Source: Nocardioides sp. TRM66260-LWL
GTDB taxonomy: Bacteria; Actinomycetota; Actinomycetes; Propionibacteriales; Nocardioidaceae
DNA length: 64,000 nt
Assembly: GCF_020075545.1 (NCBI RefSeq)
Contig: NZ_JAIQZK010000010.1
Location: 1-64,000, forward strand
Reading direction: 5' to 3'
The notes below the pieces were generated by a model, which was not told where the DNA came from, searched no databases, and saw only the letters and a program-made list of their open reading frames with translations. Shown piece after piece: positions 37,520 through 45,784 of the stretch. The number at the start of each line of letters is the position of its first letter. Positions within the stretch are counted from its first letter, which is position 1. A program made the translations under genes and the position numbers.

Positions 37520-38386
37520 TCAGCCGGCGATGCCCTCCAGGTCGAGGAGGTCCTGCTCGTCGAGGACGAGATCGGCGGCCGCGAGGTTGTCGGCCAGGTG
37601 CTCGGGCGAGGACGTCCCGGGGATCACCGCGATCGCCGGGGAGCGCTGCAGCAGCCAGGCCAGCGCCACGCGCTGCGCCGAGACGCCCCGGCGCGACGCC
37701 ACGGCGTCCAGCACCTGCGACTGCAGCGGCGTGAAGCCCCCGAGCGGGAAGTAGGGCACGTAGACCAGGCCCTCGGCCTCGAGGTGGTCGATCAGCGGGT
37801 CGTCCTCGCGCTTCGCCAGGTTGTACTCGTTCTGGACGCACACGATCGACGCGACGCCGCGCGCCCACCCCAGCTGCTCGGGCGTCACCTCGCTGACGCC
37901 GAGGTGGCGGATCTTGCCCTGCTGCTGCAGCTCGGCCAGCGCGCCCACGGCGGCCGTGAGCTTCGGCTCCGCCGCGATCGGCGGCATGACCCGCAGGTTG
38001 ACCACGTCGAGGGTCTCGACGCCGAGGTGGCGCAGGTTGTCCTCGACGCCGGCGACCAGCTGCTCGGGACGGCCGGCCGGCAGCCAGTCGCCCTTCTCGC
38101 TGCGCCGGGCGCCGACCTTGGTGACGATCGTCAGGTCGTCGGGATACGGGTGCAGCACCTCCCGGATCAGCTGGTTGGTGAGGTGCGGTCCGTAGAAGTC
38201 GCTGGTGTCGATGTGGGTGACGCCGGCCTCGACGACGCGGCGGAGCACGGTGCGGGCGGCGTCGGGATCGCGGGGCGGACCCATGACGCCGGGGCCGGCC
38301 AGCTGCATGGCGCCGTAGCCCAGGCGCGAGACGGTGCGGTCGCCGAGTCGGAGGGTGCCGCCCGGGGCGGTGCGCTGCGTCGTCAT
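37520..38386 (-). CDS. Aldo/keto reductase
   Basis: The 288-residue NADPH-dependent TIM-barrel reductase has the catalytic Tyr in TSDFYGPHLTNQL, the Asp in HIDTSDFYG, the Lys in VTKVG, and the NRAD-like C-terminal IPGTSSPEHLADNLAA cofactor loop. Substrate is not evident; a steroid or side-chain ketone/aldehyde is possible given the neighbours. It lies just downstream of the LLM oxidoreductase gene on the same strand (73-bp gap). Confidence 0.88.
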   Translation of the reverse strand: MTTQRTAPGGTLRLGDRTVSRLGYGAMQLAGPGVMGPPRDPDAARTVLRRVVEAGVTHIDTSDFYGPHLTNQLIREVLHPYPDDLTIVTKVGARRSEKGDWLPAGRPEQLVAGVEDNLRHLGVETLDVVNLRVMPPIAAEPKLTAAVGALAELQQQGKIRHLGVSEVTPEQLGWARGVASIVCVQNEYNLAKREDDPLIDHLEAEGLVYVPYFPLGGFTPLQSQVLDAVASRRGVSAQRVALAWLLQRSPAIAVIPGTSSPEHLADNLAAADLVLDEQDLLDLEGIAG

Positions 38387-38459
38387 GCCCCCACTGTGCC
38401 GGGGCCGCGGCGGTCGCCACGGCCCCGACGGGTGAGCCCGCGCCTCCGGGGAGGCCGGG

Positions 38460-39503
38460 TCAGGCCAGCAGCTCGGCGATCCGCCGGACCTCCTCGGGCG
38501 TGCGCAGGCTGAGCATCAGCGTCGTCACGCCGGTCTCGGCCCACTGCGCGACCTTCTCCTTGACCTCGCCCTCGGTGCCGATGATGTGCATGTCCTCGAT
38601 CAGGGCGTCGGGGATCAGGGCGGTGGCCTCGTCCTTGCGGCCGGTCAGGTAGAGCTCCTGGACGGTGCCGGCGAGCTCCTCGTAGCCCATCCGCTCGAAG
38701 ACCTGCTTGTGGAAGTTGGCGTCCTTGGCGCCCATGCCGCCCATGTAGAGCGCGGCGAACGGCTTCATCGCCTCGATCGCGGCCTGCTTGGCGGCGGCGT
38801 CCGGCACGATCTCGAGGTGGCAGGTGGCCGCGATCTCGAAGTCGGCGCGGGTGCGGCGGGCGCCGGGCCGGGCGAACCCCTCGTCGAGCCACGGCTGGTA
38901 CATCCCGGCCGAGCCGGGCGTGTAGAAGATCGGGATCCAGCCGTCGGCGATCTCCGCTGTCTGGGCGACGTTCTTCGGGCCCTCGGCGCCGAGCCAGATC
39001 GGCAGGTCGGCCCGGAGCGGGTGGGTGATCGGCTTGAGCGGCTTGCCCAGGCCGGTCGCGCCCTCGCCGCGCAGCGGGAGCGGGTAGTGGGGGCCGTCGT
39101 TGGTGACCGCGCCCTCGCGGGCCAGGACCTGGCGGATGATCGACACGACCTCGCGGGTGCGGGCCAGCGGCTTCGCGAACGGCTGGCCGTACCAGCCCTC
39201 GACGACCTGCGGGCCGCTCACGCCCATGCCGAGGATCATCCGGCCGCCGGAGAGGTGGTCGAGGGTCAGCGCGTGCATCGCGATCGACGTCGGGGTGCGC
39301 CCCGACATCTGGACGATCGAGGTGCCGAGCCGCACGTTGCGGGTCTCGCGGCCCCACCACGCCAGCGGCGTGAACGCGTCGGAGCCCCACGCCTCGGCGG
39401 TGAAGATGGCGTCGAAGCCGCTCTCGTCGGCCGCAGCGACGAGCCCGGCGTGGTTGGTCGGCGGCTGCGCCTGCCAGTACCCCAGCTGAAGTCCCAGTCT
39501 CAT
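38460..39503 (-). CDS. LLM-class F420-dependent oxidoreductase (Rv3520c-like)
   Basis: The 347-residue luciferase-like TIM-barrel protein has the LLM pattern LGLQLGYWQAQ at the N-terminus and LGTSIVQMSGRTPTSIAMHALTLDHLSGGRMILGMGVSGPQVVEG, with the F420-type SGGRMILGMGVSG signature. Mycobacterium carries a similar protein, Rv3520c, at the same place, divergent from the DUF35-ltp genes. It has AGAGGG upstream of the ATG at 39503. The KstR-like box at 39537-39550 separates it from the divergent DUF35 gene. Substrate unknown. Confidence 0.85.
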   Translation of the reverse strand: MRLGLQLGYWQAQPPTNHAGLVAAADESGFDAIFTAEAWGSDAFTPLAWWGRETRNVRLGTSIVQMSGRTPTSIAMHALTLDHLSGGRMILGMGVSGPQVVEGWYGQPFAKPLARTREVVSIIRQVLAREGAVTNDGPHYPLPLRGEGATGLGKPLKPITHPLRADLPIWLGAEGPKNVAQTAEIADGWIPIFYTPGSAGMYQPWLDEGFARPGARRTRADFEIAATCHLEIVPDAAAKQAAIEAMKPFAALYMGGMGAKDANFHKQVFERMGYEELAGTVQELYLTGRKDEATALIPDALIEDMHIIGTEGEVKEKVAQWAETGVTTLMLSLRTPEEVRRIAELLA

Positions 39504-39536
39504 GCGCGCACCCTCTCACGGCCCTTGCCCCAGGTA

Positions 39537-39550
39537 TAGAACGTGTTCTA
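39537..39550. promoter_or_regulatory. KstR-like operator between LLM oxidoreductase and DUF35-ltp operon
   Basis: TAGAACGTGTTCTA matches the KstR consensus at all fixed positions and is palindromic except at the centre. It overlaps the plus-strand -10 TAGTTT (39549-39554), which lies 6 nt before the DUF35 ATG. Confidence 0.82.
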
Positions 39551-39560
39551 GTTTGCGGCC

Positions 39561-40541
39561 ATGTCGAGAACCCTGCAGGCCCCCGTCACCGTGGCGTTCG
39601 ACTACACCCGCTCGACCGGTCCCGTCCTCGGACGCTTCCTGACCGGGCTGCGGGACGGCGTCGTCGTCGCCGGCCGCACCTCCGACGGCGAGATCGTCGT
39701 CCCGCCGCCGGAGTACGACCCCGTCACCCACGCGCAGCTGGACGACTTCGTCGAGGTCGCCGCCGAGGGCAGCGTCGTGTCGTGGACCTGGGTGCCCGAG
39801 CCGGTCAAGGGCCAGCCGCTCGACCGTCCCTTCGCCTTCGCCCTCGTGCTTCTCGACGGCGCCACCCGCACGCTGCTGCACGCGCTCGACGTGCCGACGC
39901 CCGACGCGGTCTCGACGGGCATGCGGGTGCGGGTGCGCTGGGCCGGCGAGCGGGTCGGCGCGATCACCGACATCGCCTGCTTCGAGCCGGCCGACGGCTC
40001 TGCGGCGGGCGCGGGCGGCGCCGGCGGCGCGGGCGGCACCGAGCCGCTGGCCGTTCCCGACCCGGTGACCGGCGTCATCACGCCCGTCTCCCTCGACTAC
40101 GTCTACGCCGCCTCCCCGGAGGAGTCGGCCTTCTACCGGGGCCTCGCCGAAGGCCGCATCGTCGGCCAGCGCTGCCCGTCCTGCGGCAAGGTCTACGTGC
40201 CCCCGCGTGCCGCCTGCCCCACCGACGGCACGCCGACCACCGACGAGGTCGAGGTGTCCCACAGCGGCACGGTCACCACGTTCTGCATCGTCAACGTGCC
40301 GTTCCTCGGCCAGCGGATCACCCCGCCGTACGTCTCGGCCTACGTGCTGCTCGACGGCGCCGACATCGCGGTGCTGCACCTGATCCTCGACATCCCGGCC
40401 GACCAGGTGCGCATGGGCATGCGCGTCAAGGCGGTGTGGAAGCCCCGCGAGGAGTGGGGCACGACGATCGAGAACATCAGCCACTTCGCGCCCACCGGCG
40501 AGCCCGACGCCGACTTCGACTCCTACCGCCACCACCTCTGA
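39561..40541 (+). CDS. Tandem DUF35/OB-fold acyl-CoA-binding protein (Rv3521-like)
   Basis: The 326-residue protein contains two DUF35-type OB-fold halves joined by a Gly/Ala linker (GAGGAGGAGG, about 153-162). Only the second half has the zinc ribbon CPSCGKVYVPPRAACPTDG (about 205-223). DUF35 proteins bind the CoA substrate and activate thiolase-like steroid aldolases; the next two genes encode exactly such enzymes. Mycobacterial Rv3521 occupies the same place before ltp4-ltp3. The ATG at 39561 lies 6 nt after the -10 TAGTTT, so this operon starts leaderless under the KstR-like box. Confidence 0.88.
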   Translation: MSRTLQAPVTVAFDYTRSTGPVLGRFLTGLRDGVVVAGRTSDGEIVVPPPEYDPVTHAQLDDFVEVAAEGSVVSWTWVPEPVKGQPLDRPFAFALVLLDGATRTLLHALDVPTPDAVSTGMRVRVRWAGERVGAITDIACFEPADGSAAGAGGAGGAGGTEPLAVPDPVTGVITPVSLDYVYAASPEESAFYRGLAEGRIVGQRCPSCGKVYVPPRAACPTDGTPTTDEVEVSHSGTVTTFCIVNVPFLGQRITPPYVSAYVLLDGADIAVLHLILDIPADQVRMGMRVKAVWKPREEWGTTIENISHFAPTGEPDADFDSYRHHL

Positions 40542-40553
40542 AAGGCACCGACC

Positions 40554-41621
40554 ATGCGTGACGTCGCCGTCGTCGGGTTCGCCCAGCGACAGATGGAGCA
40601 GTTCGACGGGTCGCCGACCTGCGTCGAGCTCCTCGTCCCCCTCTTCCAGGAGTGCTACGAGCAGACGGGCTGGACCCGTCAGGACGTCGGCTTCTGGTGC
40701 TCCGGCTCCTCGGACTACCTCGCGGGCCGCTCGTTCTCCTTCGTGCAGGCCGTCGACGCGATCGGCGTCATCCCGCCGGTCAACGAGTCGCACGTCGAGA
40801 TGGACCTCGCCTGGGCCATGTACGAGGCCTGGCTGAAGATCCAGACCGGCGAGGTCGACACCGCGCTGGTCTACGCCTTCGGCAAGAGCTCGGCCGGCAC
40901 GCTGCGCCGCACGCTGGCGCTGCAGCTCGAGCCGTACACGATGACGCCGCTGTGGCCCGACACCGTGTCGCTCGCCGGCCTGCAGGCCCGGATCGGCCTC
41001 GACGCCGGCCTGTGGGACGAGCGGGCGATGGCCGAGGTCGTCCAGCGCTCGCTCACCGACGCGGAGAAGAACGAGCACGCGATTCGCAAGGGCGGCTCGT
41101 CGGTGGAGGCCCTGCTCGAGCGGCCGATGTACGCCGACCCGCTGCGCAAGCACGACTGCGCGCCGGTCACCGACGGCGCTGCGGCCATCGTCCTGGCGGC
41201 GGGCGACCGCGCGCGCGACGTGCGGGACCGTCCCGCCTGGCTGACCGGGCTCTCGCACCACATCGACCCGATGAGCCTCGGCACCCGCGACCTCACCCGC
41301 TCCCCCTCGGCCGCCCGCTCGGCCGCCGCGCTCGACCTCGGCGGCGTCGAGGTCGCCGAGCTGCACGCGCCCTTCAGCCACCAGGAGCTGATCCTGCGCC
41401 GCGAGCTCGGTCTGGACGACGACGTGCGAGTCAACCCCTCGGGCGGCGCGCTCGCCGGCAACCCGATGTTCTCCGCCGGCGGCATCCGGGTCGGCGAGGC
41501 CGCCACGCGAATCTGGAGCGGCGAGGCCGACAAGGCGCTCGCCCACGCGACCTCCGGCCCCGCCCTGCAGCAGAACCTGCTGTGCACCCTCGCCAGCTCG
41601 CCCGAAGGAGCCACCCGATGA
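40554..41621 (+). CDS. ltp4: Thiolase-fold steroid side-chain aldolase, Ltp4-type
   Basis: The 355-residue SCP-x thiolase-like protein starts RDVAVVGFAQR and has the C-terminal VNPSGGALAGNPMFSAGG glycine loop. The classical thiolase cysteine and His pattern is not preserved, as in the retro-aldol Ltp enzymes that shorten branched (C24-alkyl) sterol side chains. It follows the DUF35 gene after 12 bp and overlaps ltp3 by 4 bp, suggesting one complex. Assignment to ltp4 rests on order and size. Confidence 0.82.
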   Translation: MRDVAVVGFAQRQMEQFDGSPTCVELLVPLFQECYEQTGWTRQDVGFWCSGSSDYLAGRSFSFVQAVDAIGVIPPVNESHVEMDLAWAMYEAWLKIQTGEVDTALVYAFGKSSAGTLRRTLALQLEPYTMTPLWPDTVSLAGLQARIGLDAGLWDERAMAEVVQRSLTDAEKNEHAIRKGGSSVEALLERPMYADPLRKHDCAPVTDGAAAIVLAAGDRARDVRDRPAWLTGLSHHIDPMSLGTRDLTRSPSAARSAAALDLGGVEVAELHAPFSHQELILRRELGLDDDVRVNPSGGALAGNPMFSAGGIRVGEAATRIWSGEADKALAHATSGPALQQNLLCTLASSPEGATR

Positions 41622-42778
41622 GCAAGCAGCCCGCCGCGGTCATCGGCGTCGGCCAGACCCACCACCGCGCCAAGCGCGAGGACGTCTCCATGGCCGGCCT
41701 GTGCCGCGAGGCGATCGACCGGGCGCTGGAGGACGCCGGCCTCACGCTCGACGAGATCGACGCGATCGTCGTCGGCAAGGCGCCCGACCTCTTCGAGGGC
41801 GTGATGATGCCCGAGCTGTTCCTGGCCGAGGCGCTGGGCGCGGCGGGCAAGCCGCTGCTGCGCGTCCACACCGCCGGCTCGGTCGGGGGCTCGACGGCCA
41901 TCGTCGCGGCCTCCCTGGTGCAGGCCGGCGTGCACCGCACGGTGCTCACCGTGGCCTACGAGAAGCAGTCGGAGTCGAACGCCATGTGGGCGCTCTCGGT
42001 GCCGGTGCCGTTCAACATGCCCGTGCACGCCGGCGCGGGCGGCTACTTCGCCCCGCACGTGCGCTCCTACATCCGCCGCTCCGAGGCGCCCACGCACATC
42101 GGCGCGATCGTGGCCGCCAAGGACCGCACCAACGCGCTCAGGAACCCCTACGCCCACCTCCGGGAGACCAAGACCGTCGACGACGTGCTGGCCTCGCAGA
42201 TGCTGTGGGACCCGATCCGGTACGAGGAGACCTGCCCGTCCTCCGACGGCGCGTGCGCCCTGGTGATCGCGGCCGAGGACGTCGCGAGGCGGTCTCCCGA
42301 CCCGGCCTGGATCCACGGCACCGTGATGCGCTCGGAGGCCACCACGGCGGCCGAGCGCGACCAGGTGAACCCCCAGGCGTCCCGCGACGCCGCCGCGGCC
42401 CTGTGGCGACAGGCCGGCATCACCTCGCCGATCGACGAGATCGACGCCGCCGAGATCTACGTGCCCTTCTCCTGGTTCGAGCCGATGTGGCTGGAGTCGC
42501 TGGGCTTCGCCGAGGAGGGAGCCGGCTGGCGGCTCACCGAGTCGGGGGCCACCGCGATCGACGGGCGGCTGCCGGTCAACGCCTCCGGCGGCGTGCTGTC
42601 GTCCAACCCGATCGGCGCGTCCGGCATGCTCCGCTTCGGCGAGGCCGCGCTCCAGGTGCGCGGACGCGCCGGCGAGCACCAGATCGACGGCGCCCGCAAG
42701 GCGCTCGGCCACGCCTACGGCGGCGGCTCGCAGTTCTTCGCCATGTGGGTCGTCGGCTCGGAGCCGCCGACCAGCTGA
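41618..42778 (+). CDS. ltp3: Thiolase-fold steroid side-chain aldolase, Ltp3-type
   Basis: The 386-residue thiolase-like protein starts AAVIGVGQTHHRAKREDVS and has LPVNASGGVLSSNPIGASG and HAYGGGSQFFAMWV near the end. It resembles the lipid-transfer/SCP-x family Ltp3. With Ltp4 and the DUF35 protein it probably forms the aldolase that removes a branched side-chain carbon unit. Its ATG overlaps the ltp4 stop, with GAAGGAG upstream. A hairpin follows at 42808-42848. Confidence 0.83.
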   Translation: MSKQPAAVIGVGQTHHRAKREDVSMAGLCREAIDRALEDAGLTLDEIDAIVVGKAPDLFEGVMMPELFLAEALGAAGKPLLRVHTAGSVGGSTAIVAASLVQAGVHRTVLTVAYEKQSESNAMWALSVPVPFNMPVHAGAGGYFAPHVRSYIRRSEAPTHIGAIVAAKDRTNALRNPYAHLRETKTVDDVLASQMLWDPIRYEETCPSSDGACALVIAAEDVARRSPDPAWIHGTVMRSEATTAAERDQVNPQASRDAAAALWRQAGITSPIDEIDAAEIYVPFSWFEPMWLESLGFAEEGAGWRLTESGATAIDGRLPVNASGGVLSSNPIGASGMLRFGEAALQVRGRAGEHQIDGARKALGHAYGGGSQFFAMWVVGSEPPTS

Positions 42779-42807
42779 GTCCGGATCTGCGCCCTCCACG
42801 GGACGAC

Positions 42808-42848
42808 CGGCGGCGTCGGAGCTCCCCTCAGAGGATCCGACGCCGCCG
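42808..42848 (+). terminator. Hairpin terminator after ltp3
   Basis: CGGCGGCGTCGGA (42808-42820) and TCCGACGCCGCCG (42836-42848) form a perfect 13-bp stem with a 15-nt loop, 30 bp after the ltp3 stop and between convergent genes. Confidence 0.75.
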
Positions 42849-42907
42849 CATCTCGACGAGCCCGGGCTGGGTCGAGCGCGTGGACGGTCGCGGCCTCTTC
42901 ATCGAGA

Positions 42908-43603
42908 TCATCGATCCCGGATGCAGGCGTCCTTGAAGACGAAGGACCTCGTGAGCTTTCGGCGCGACGTGCCCGTGGTGTTCCGGATGGAGACGGAAGC
43001 AGCAACGCTCGTGCACAGCTCGGCGTAGGTGCCTGCCGCCGGGACGCGGGGAGTCCAGGTGTCGGTGTCGTTCCAGGCGAGGGTCTTGACGTTGGTCGTC
43101 TCGAAGACATGCGCCCCCCGGGCGCGACCCTGGGAGTCGCCGAATCGCGCCCGCTGCACGCGGCCGCAGGTCGGCGTGACGGCGACTCCGATGGACCACG
43201 GCAGGGAAGCGGAGAAGCTCGGGTTGGACCGGCAGCCCTGCCCGTACACCAGGGAGGAGTAGCTGATCTCGTCGAAGCGGTTCCGCGCCTCGGTCGGCCT
43301 CGTGGACGAGCAGGATCGCTTCGTCACCACCGAGAGTGACATCTTCGAGATGCGCGGCTGGTCGAAGTTGTTCTTCTTGTTCGCGAAGTACGCACGTGCG
43401 CTCATGACAGCTGAGTACCGAGCCTCCAGGCAGGTGGCGAAGGTCGTCGAGTAGAACGAGTCGACCCCGCGGATCGTCTTCGTCACCGTCCGATAGGTGA
43501 CGGCCTCAGCCGGCCCCACCTGCACCAGCAGACCCAAGAAGCAGAGCAGGACGGAGAGGACGGCCAGGCGGACGCGGCTCAGGGCGGCAGGCATGACCGG
43601 CAC
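42908..43603 (-). CDS. Secreted protein of unknown family
   Basis: The 231-residue protein has a clear signal peptide (VRLAVLSVLLCFLGLLVQVGPAEA, cleavage after about residue 34) and a mature part rich in Thr/Ser with six cysteines that could form disulfides. I recognise no family. Codon use is less GC-biased than in its neighbours (AAC, TTC, AGC, AAG are common but so are A/T-ending codons), hinting at a different origin. Starts at 43603 (GTG, with GGGGGA upstream) or ATG 43594 are both possible. It interrupts the sterol cluster and is divergent from the methionine aminopeptidase gene. Confidence 0.65.
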   Translation of the reverse strand: MPVMPAALSRVRLAVLSVLLCFLGLLVQVGPAEAVTYRTVTKTIRGVDSFYSTTFATCLEARYSAVMSARAYFANKKNNFDQPRISKMSLSVVTKRSCSSTRPTEARNRFDEISYSSLVYGQGCRSNPSFSASLPWSIGVAVTPTCGRVQRARFGDSQGRARGAHVFETTNVKTLAWNDTDTWTPRVPAAGTYAELCTSVAASVSIRNTTGTSRRKLTRSFVFKDACIRDR

Positions 43604-43651
43604 CGTTCCCCCGGCCCCCTATGGCCAAACCGAGCACCTAGGCTGGGAGAC

Positions 43652-44419
43652 ATGATCGAGCTCCGCACCCCCGCCCAGATCGAGGAGATGAGGGCGGCCG
43701 GCCGGTTCGTCGCCGACGTCATCACCCGGCTCGCGGAGGTCGCGGACGTCGGCGTCAACCTGCTCGACCTCGACGCCGAGGCGCACCGGATGATCCGCGA
43801 GCGCGGCGCGGAGTCGTGCTACATCGACTACCACCCGAGCTTCGGCGCCTCCCCGTTCGGCAAGGTGCTGTGCACGTCGGTGAACGACGCCGTGCTGCAC
43901 GGCCTGCCGCACGACTACGTGCTGCGCGACGGCGACCTGCTCAGCGTCGACTTCGCCGCCTCGGTCGACGGCTGGGTCTCCGACTCCGCCCTCAGCGTCG
44001 TCGTCGGCACCCCGCGCGAGGAGGACCTCCGGCTGATCGAGGTCACCGGACGCGCGCTCGAGGCCGGCATCGCCGCGGCCCGACCGGGCAACCACATCGG
44101 CGACATCTCCGCCGCGATCGCCGCGGTCGCGCGCCAGGCCGGCCTGCGGATCAACACCCAGTTCGGCGGGCACGGCGTCGGCCGCACGATGCACGGCGAG
44201 CCCCACGTCCCGAACGACGGCCGGGCCGGCCGCGGGTTCAAGCTGCGCCCGGGCCTGGTGATCGCGATCGAGCCGTGGTTCCTGCACACCACCGACCGCA
44301 TCCACACCGACCCCGACGGCTGGACGCTGCGCAGCGACGACGGCTCGCGCGGAGCGCACATGGAGCACACGGTGGCGATCACCGCCGACGGACCGCTGGT
44401 GCTGACCGCGCGCGACTGA
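43652..44419 (+). CDS. map: Type I methionine aminopeptidase
   Basis: The 255-residue pita-bread metalloprotease removes the initiator Met. Metal ligands are in LLSVDFAAS (Asp), VSDSALSVVVG (Asp), GHGVGRTMHGEPHVPN (His) and AIEPWF plus MEHTVAIT (Glu residues). The ATG at 43652 is 7 nt after TAGGCT (43639-43644), consistent with a leaderless mRNA. Actinobacteria usually carry further map copies elsewhere; this one is a stand-alone gene inside the sterol cluster and may be a paralogue. Confidence 0.92.
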   Translation: MIELRTPAQIEEMRAAGRFVADVITRLAEVADVGVNLLDLDAEAHRMIRERGAESCYIDYHPSFGASPFGKVLCTSVNDAVLHGLPHDYVLRDGDLLSVDFAASVDGWVSDSALSVVVGTPREEDLRLIEVTGRALEAGIAAARPGNHIGDISAAIAAVARQAGLRINTQFGGHGVGRTMHGEPHVPNDGRAGRGFKLRPGLVIAIEPWFLHTTDRIHTDPDGWTLRSDDGSRGAHMEHTVAITADGPLVLTARD

Positions 44420-44470
44420 CCGGCGCGGCTCGTCCGAGCCGATCGCCGGAGCCGATCGAGCGGGGAGCGG

Positions 44471-45727
44471 TCAGCGGTAGGCGACCTCGAGTCGCTTGAT
44501 GCCGTTGACCCAGGCGTGCCTCAGCCGGTCGGGCTCGGCGAGCCGGCGGATGTCGGGCGCGTGGTCGGCGAGGGCGTCGAAGATGACCCGGATCTCCTGC
44601 CGCGCGAGGTTGGCGCCGAGGCAGTAGTGCGCGCCGTGGCCGCCGAAGCCGACGTGGGGGTTGGGGTCGCGGGTGATGTCGAAGCGGAACGGCTCGTCGA
44701 AGACGTCCTCGTCGAAGTTCGCGCTCGCGTAGAAGAGGCCGACCCGCTGGCCCTTCGCGACCGGCACGCCGCCGACCTCGGTGTCGACCAGCGCGGTGCG
44801 CTGGAAGACGCTGATCGGGCTGGCCCAGCGGACGACCTCGTCGACCATCGTGTCCGGGCGCTCGGCCTTCCAGAGCTCCCACTGCTCGGGGAACTCGAGG
44901 AAGGCGTTCATGCCGTGGGTGATCGCGTTGCGGGTGGTCTCGTTGCCGGCGACCGCGAGCAGGATGACGAAGAAGCCGAACTCGTCGTCGGTCAGGCCGC
45001 GGTCGCCCTTGTGGGCGTTGATCAGCTTGGTGACGATGTCGTCGCGCGGGTTCGCCTTGCGATCGGCCGCGAGCATCATCGCGTAGCCGAGGATCTCCGC
45101 CGCGGCGGTCTCCGGGTCGCCCTCGATGTCGGGGTCGTCGTCGGAGGCGAGCATCTGGTTCGACCAGTCGAAGAGCCGGTGGCGGTCCTCCTGGGGGACG
45201 CCGATCAGGTCGGCGATCGCCTGCAGCGGCAGCTCGGCCGCCACCTGCTCGACGAAGTTGCCCGACCCCTGCGCGACGGCGTCCGCGACGATCGCCGACG
45301 CCCGGGCGACCATCGTCTCCTCGAGCTCGGCGATCGAGCGCGGGGTGAAGCCGCGGGAGACGATCGCCCGGTGCGCCGTGTGGTGCGGCGGGTCCTGATT
45401 GAGCAGGATCGTGCGCTGCAGCTCGATCTGCTCGCGCAGCATCCCCTCGGAGAACCGGATGATCGCGCCGTTCTCCTCCGCCGACCAGTCGCGGCTGTTC
45501 TTCGACACCGCAGCGACGTCGGCATGCCGCGTCACCGCGAAGTAGCCCGAGCCCGACTCCGGCGCCATGCCGTCGTAGGTGCCCGGCGCCTGCTCGACCC
45601 AGTGCACCGGCGCATGGCGCCGGGCGGCACGGAAGGCCTCGTGCGGGATGCCGCGGACGATGAGCGAGGGATCGGTGAAGTCGCTGACGCCCTCGGGCAG
45701 GACGCGGAGGGGCTCGATGACGGTCAT
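44471..45727 (-). CDS. Cytochrome P450, CYP125-like (second of tandem pair)
   Basis: The 418-residue P450 has the I-helix LAVAGNETTRNAI, the K-helix E-x2-R in DEVVRWASPISVFQRTA and the haem loop FGGHGAHYCLGANLAR with the cysteine ligand. The FTPRSIAELEE, VPQEDRHRLFDWSNQM and YASANFDEDVF stretches match CYP125 proteins, which oxidise the terminal methyl of the sterol side chain. It is 57 bp downstream of a second CYP125-like gene with closely related motifs, so the pair is a tandem duplication. A different substrate range from its twin is plausible. Confidence 0.88.
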   Translation of the reverse strand: MTVIEPLRVLPEGVSDFTDPSLIVRGIPHEAFRAARRHAPVHWVEQAPGTYDGMAPESGSGYFAVTRHADVAAVSKNSRDWSAEENGAIIRFSEGMLREQIELQRTILLNQDPPHHTAHRAIVSRGFTPRSIAELEETMVARASAIVADAVAQGSGNFVEQVAAELPLQAIADLIGVPQEDRHRLFDWSNQMLASDDDPDIEGDPETAAAEILGYAMMLAADRKANPRDDIVTKLINAHKGDRGLTDDEFGFFVILLAVAGNETTRNAITHGMNAFLEFPEQWELWKAERPDTMVDEVVRWASPISVFQRTALVDTEVGGVPVAKGQRVGLFYASANFDEDVFDEPFRFDITRDPNPHVGFGGHGAHYCLGANLARQEIRVIFDALADHAPDIRRLAEPDRLRHAWVNGIKRLEVAYR

Positions 45728-45784
45728 GGCGGTGCTCCTGGCGGGTGCGGACGGGGGTCCCGAGAGAGGTCGGCCGGACGGGCC

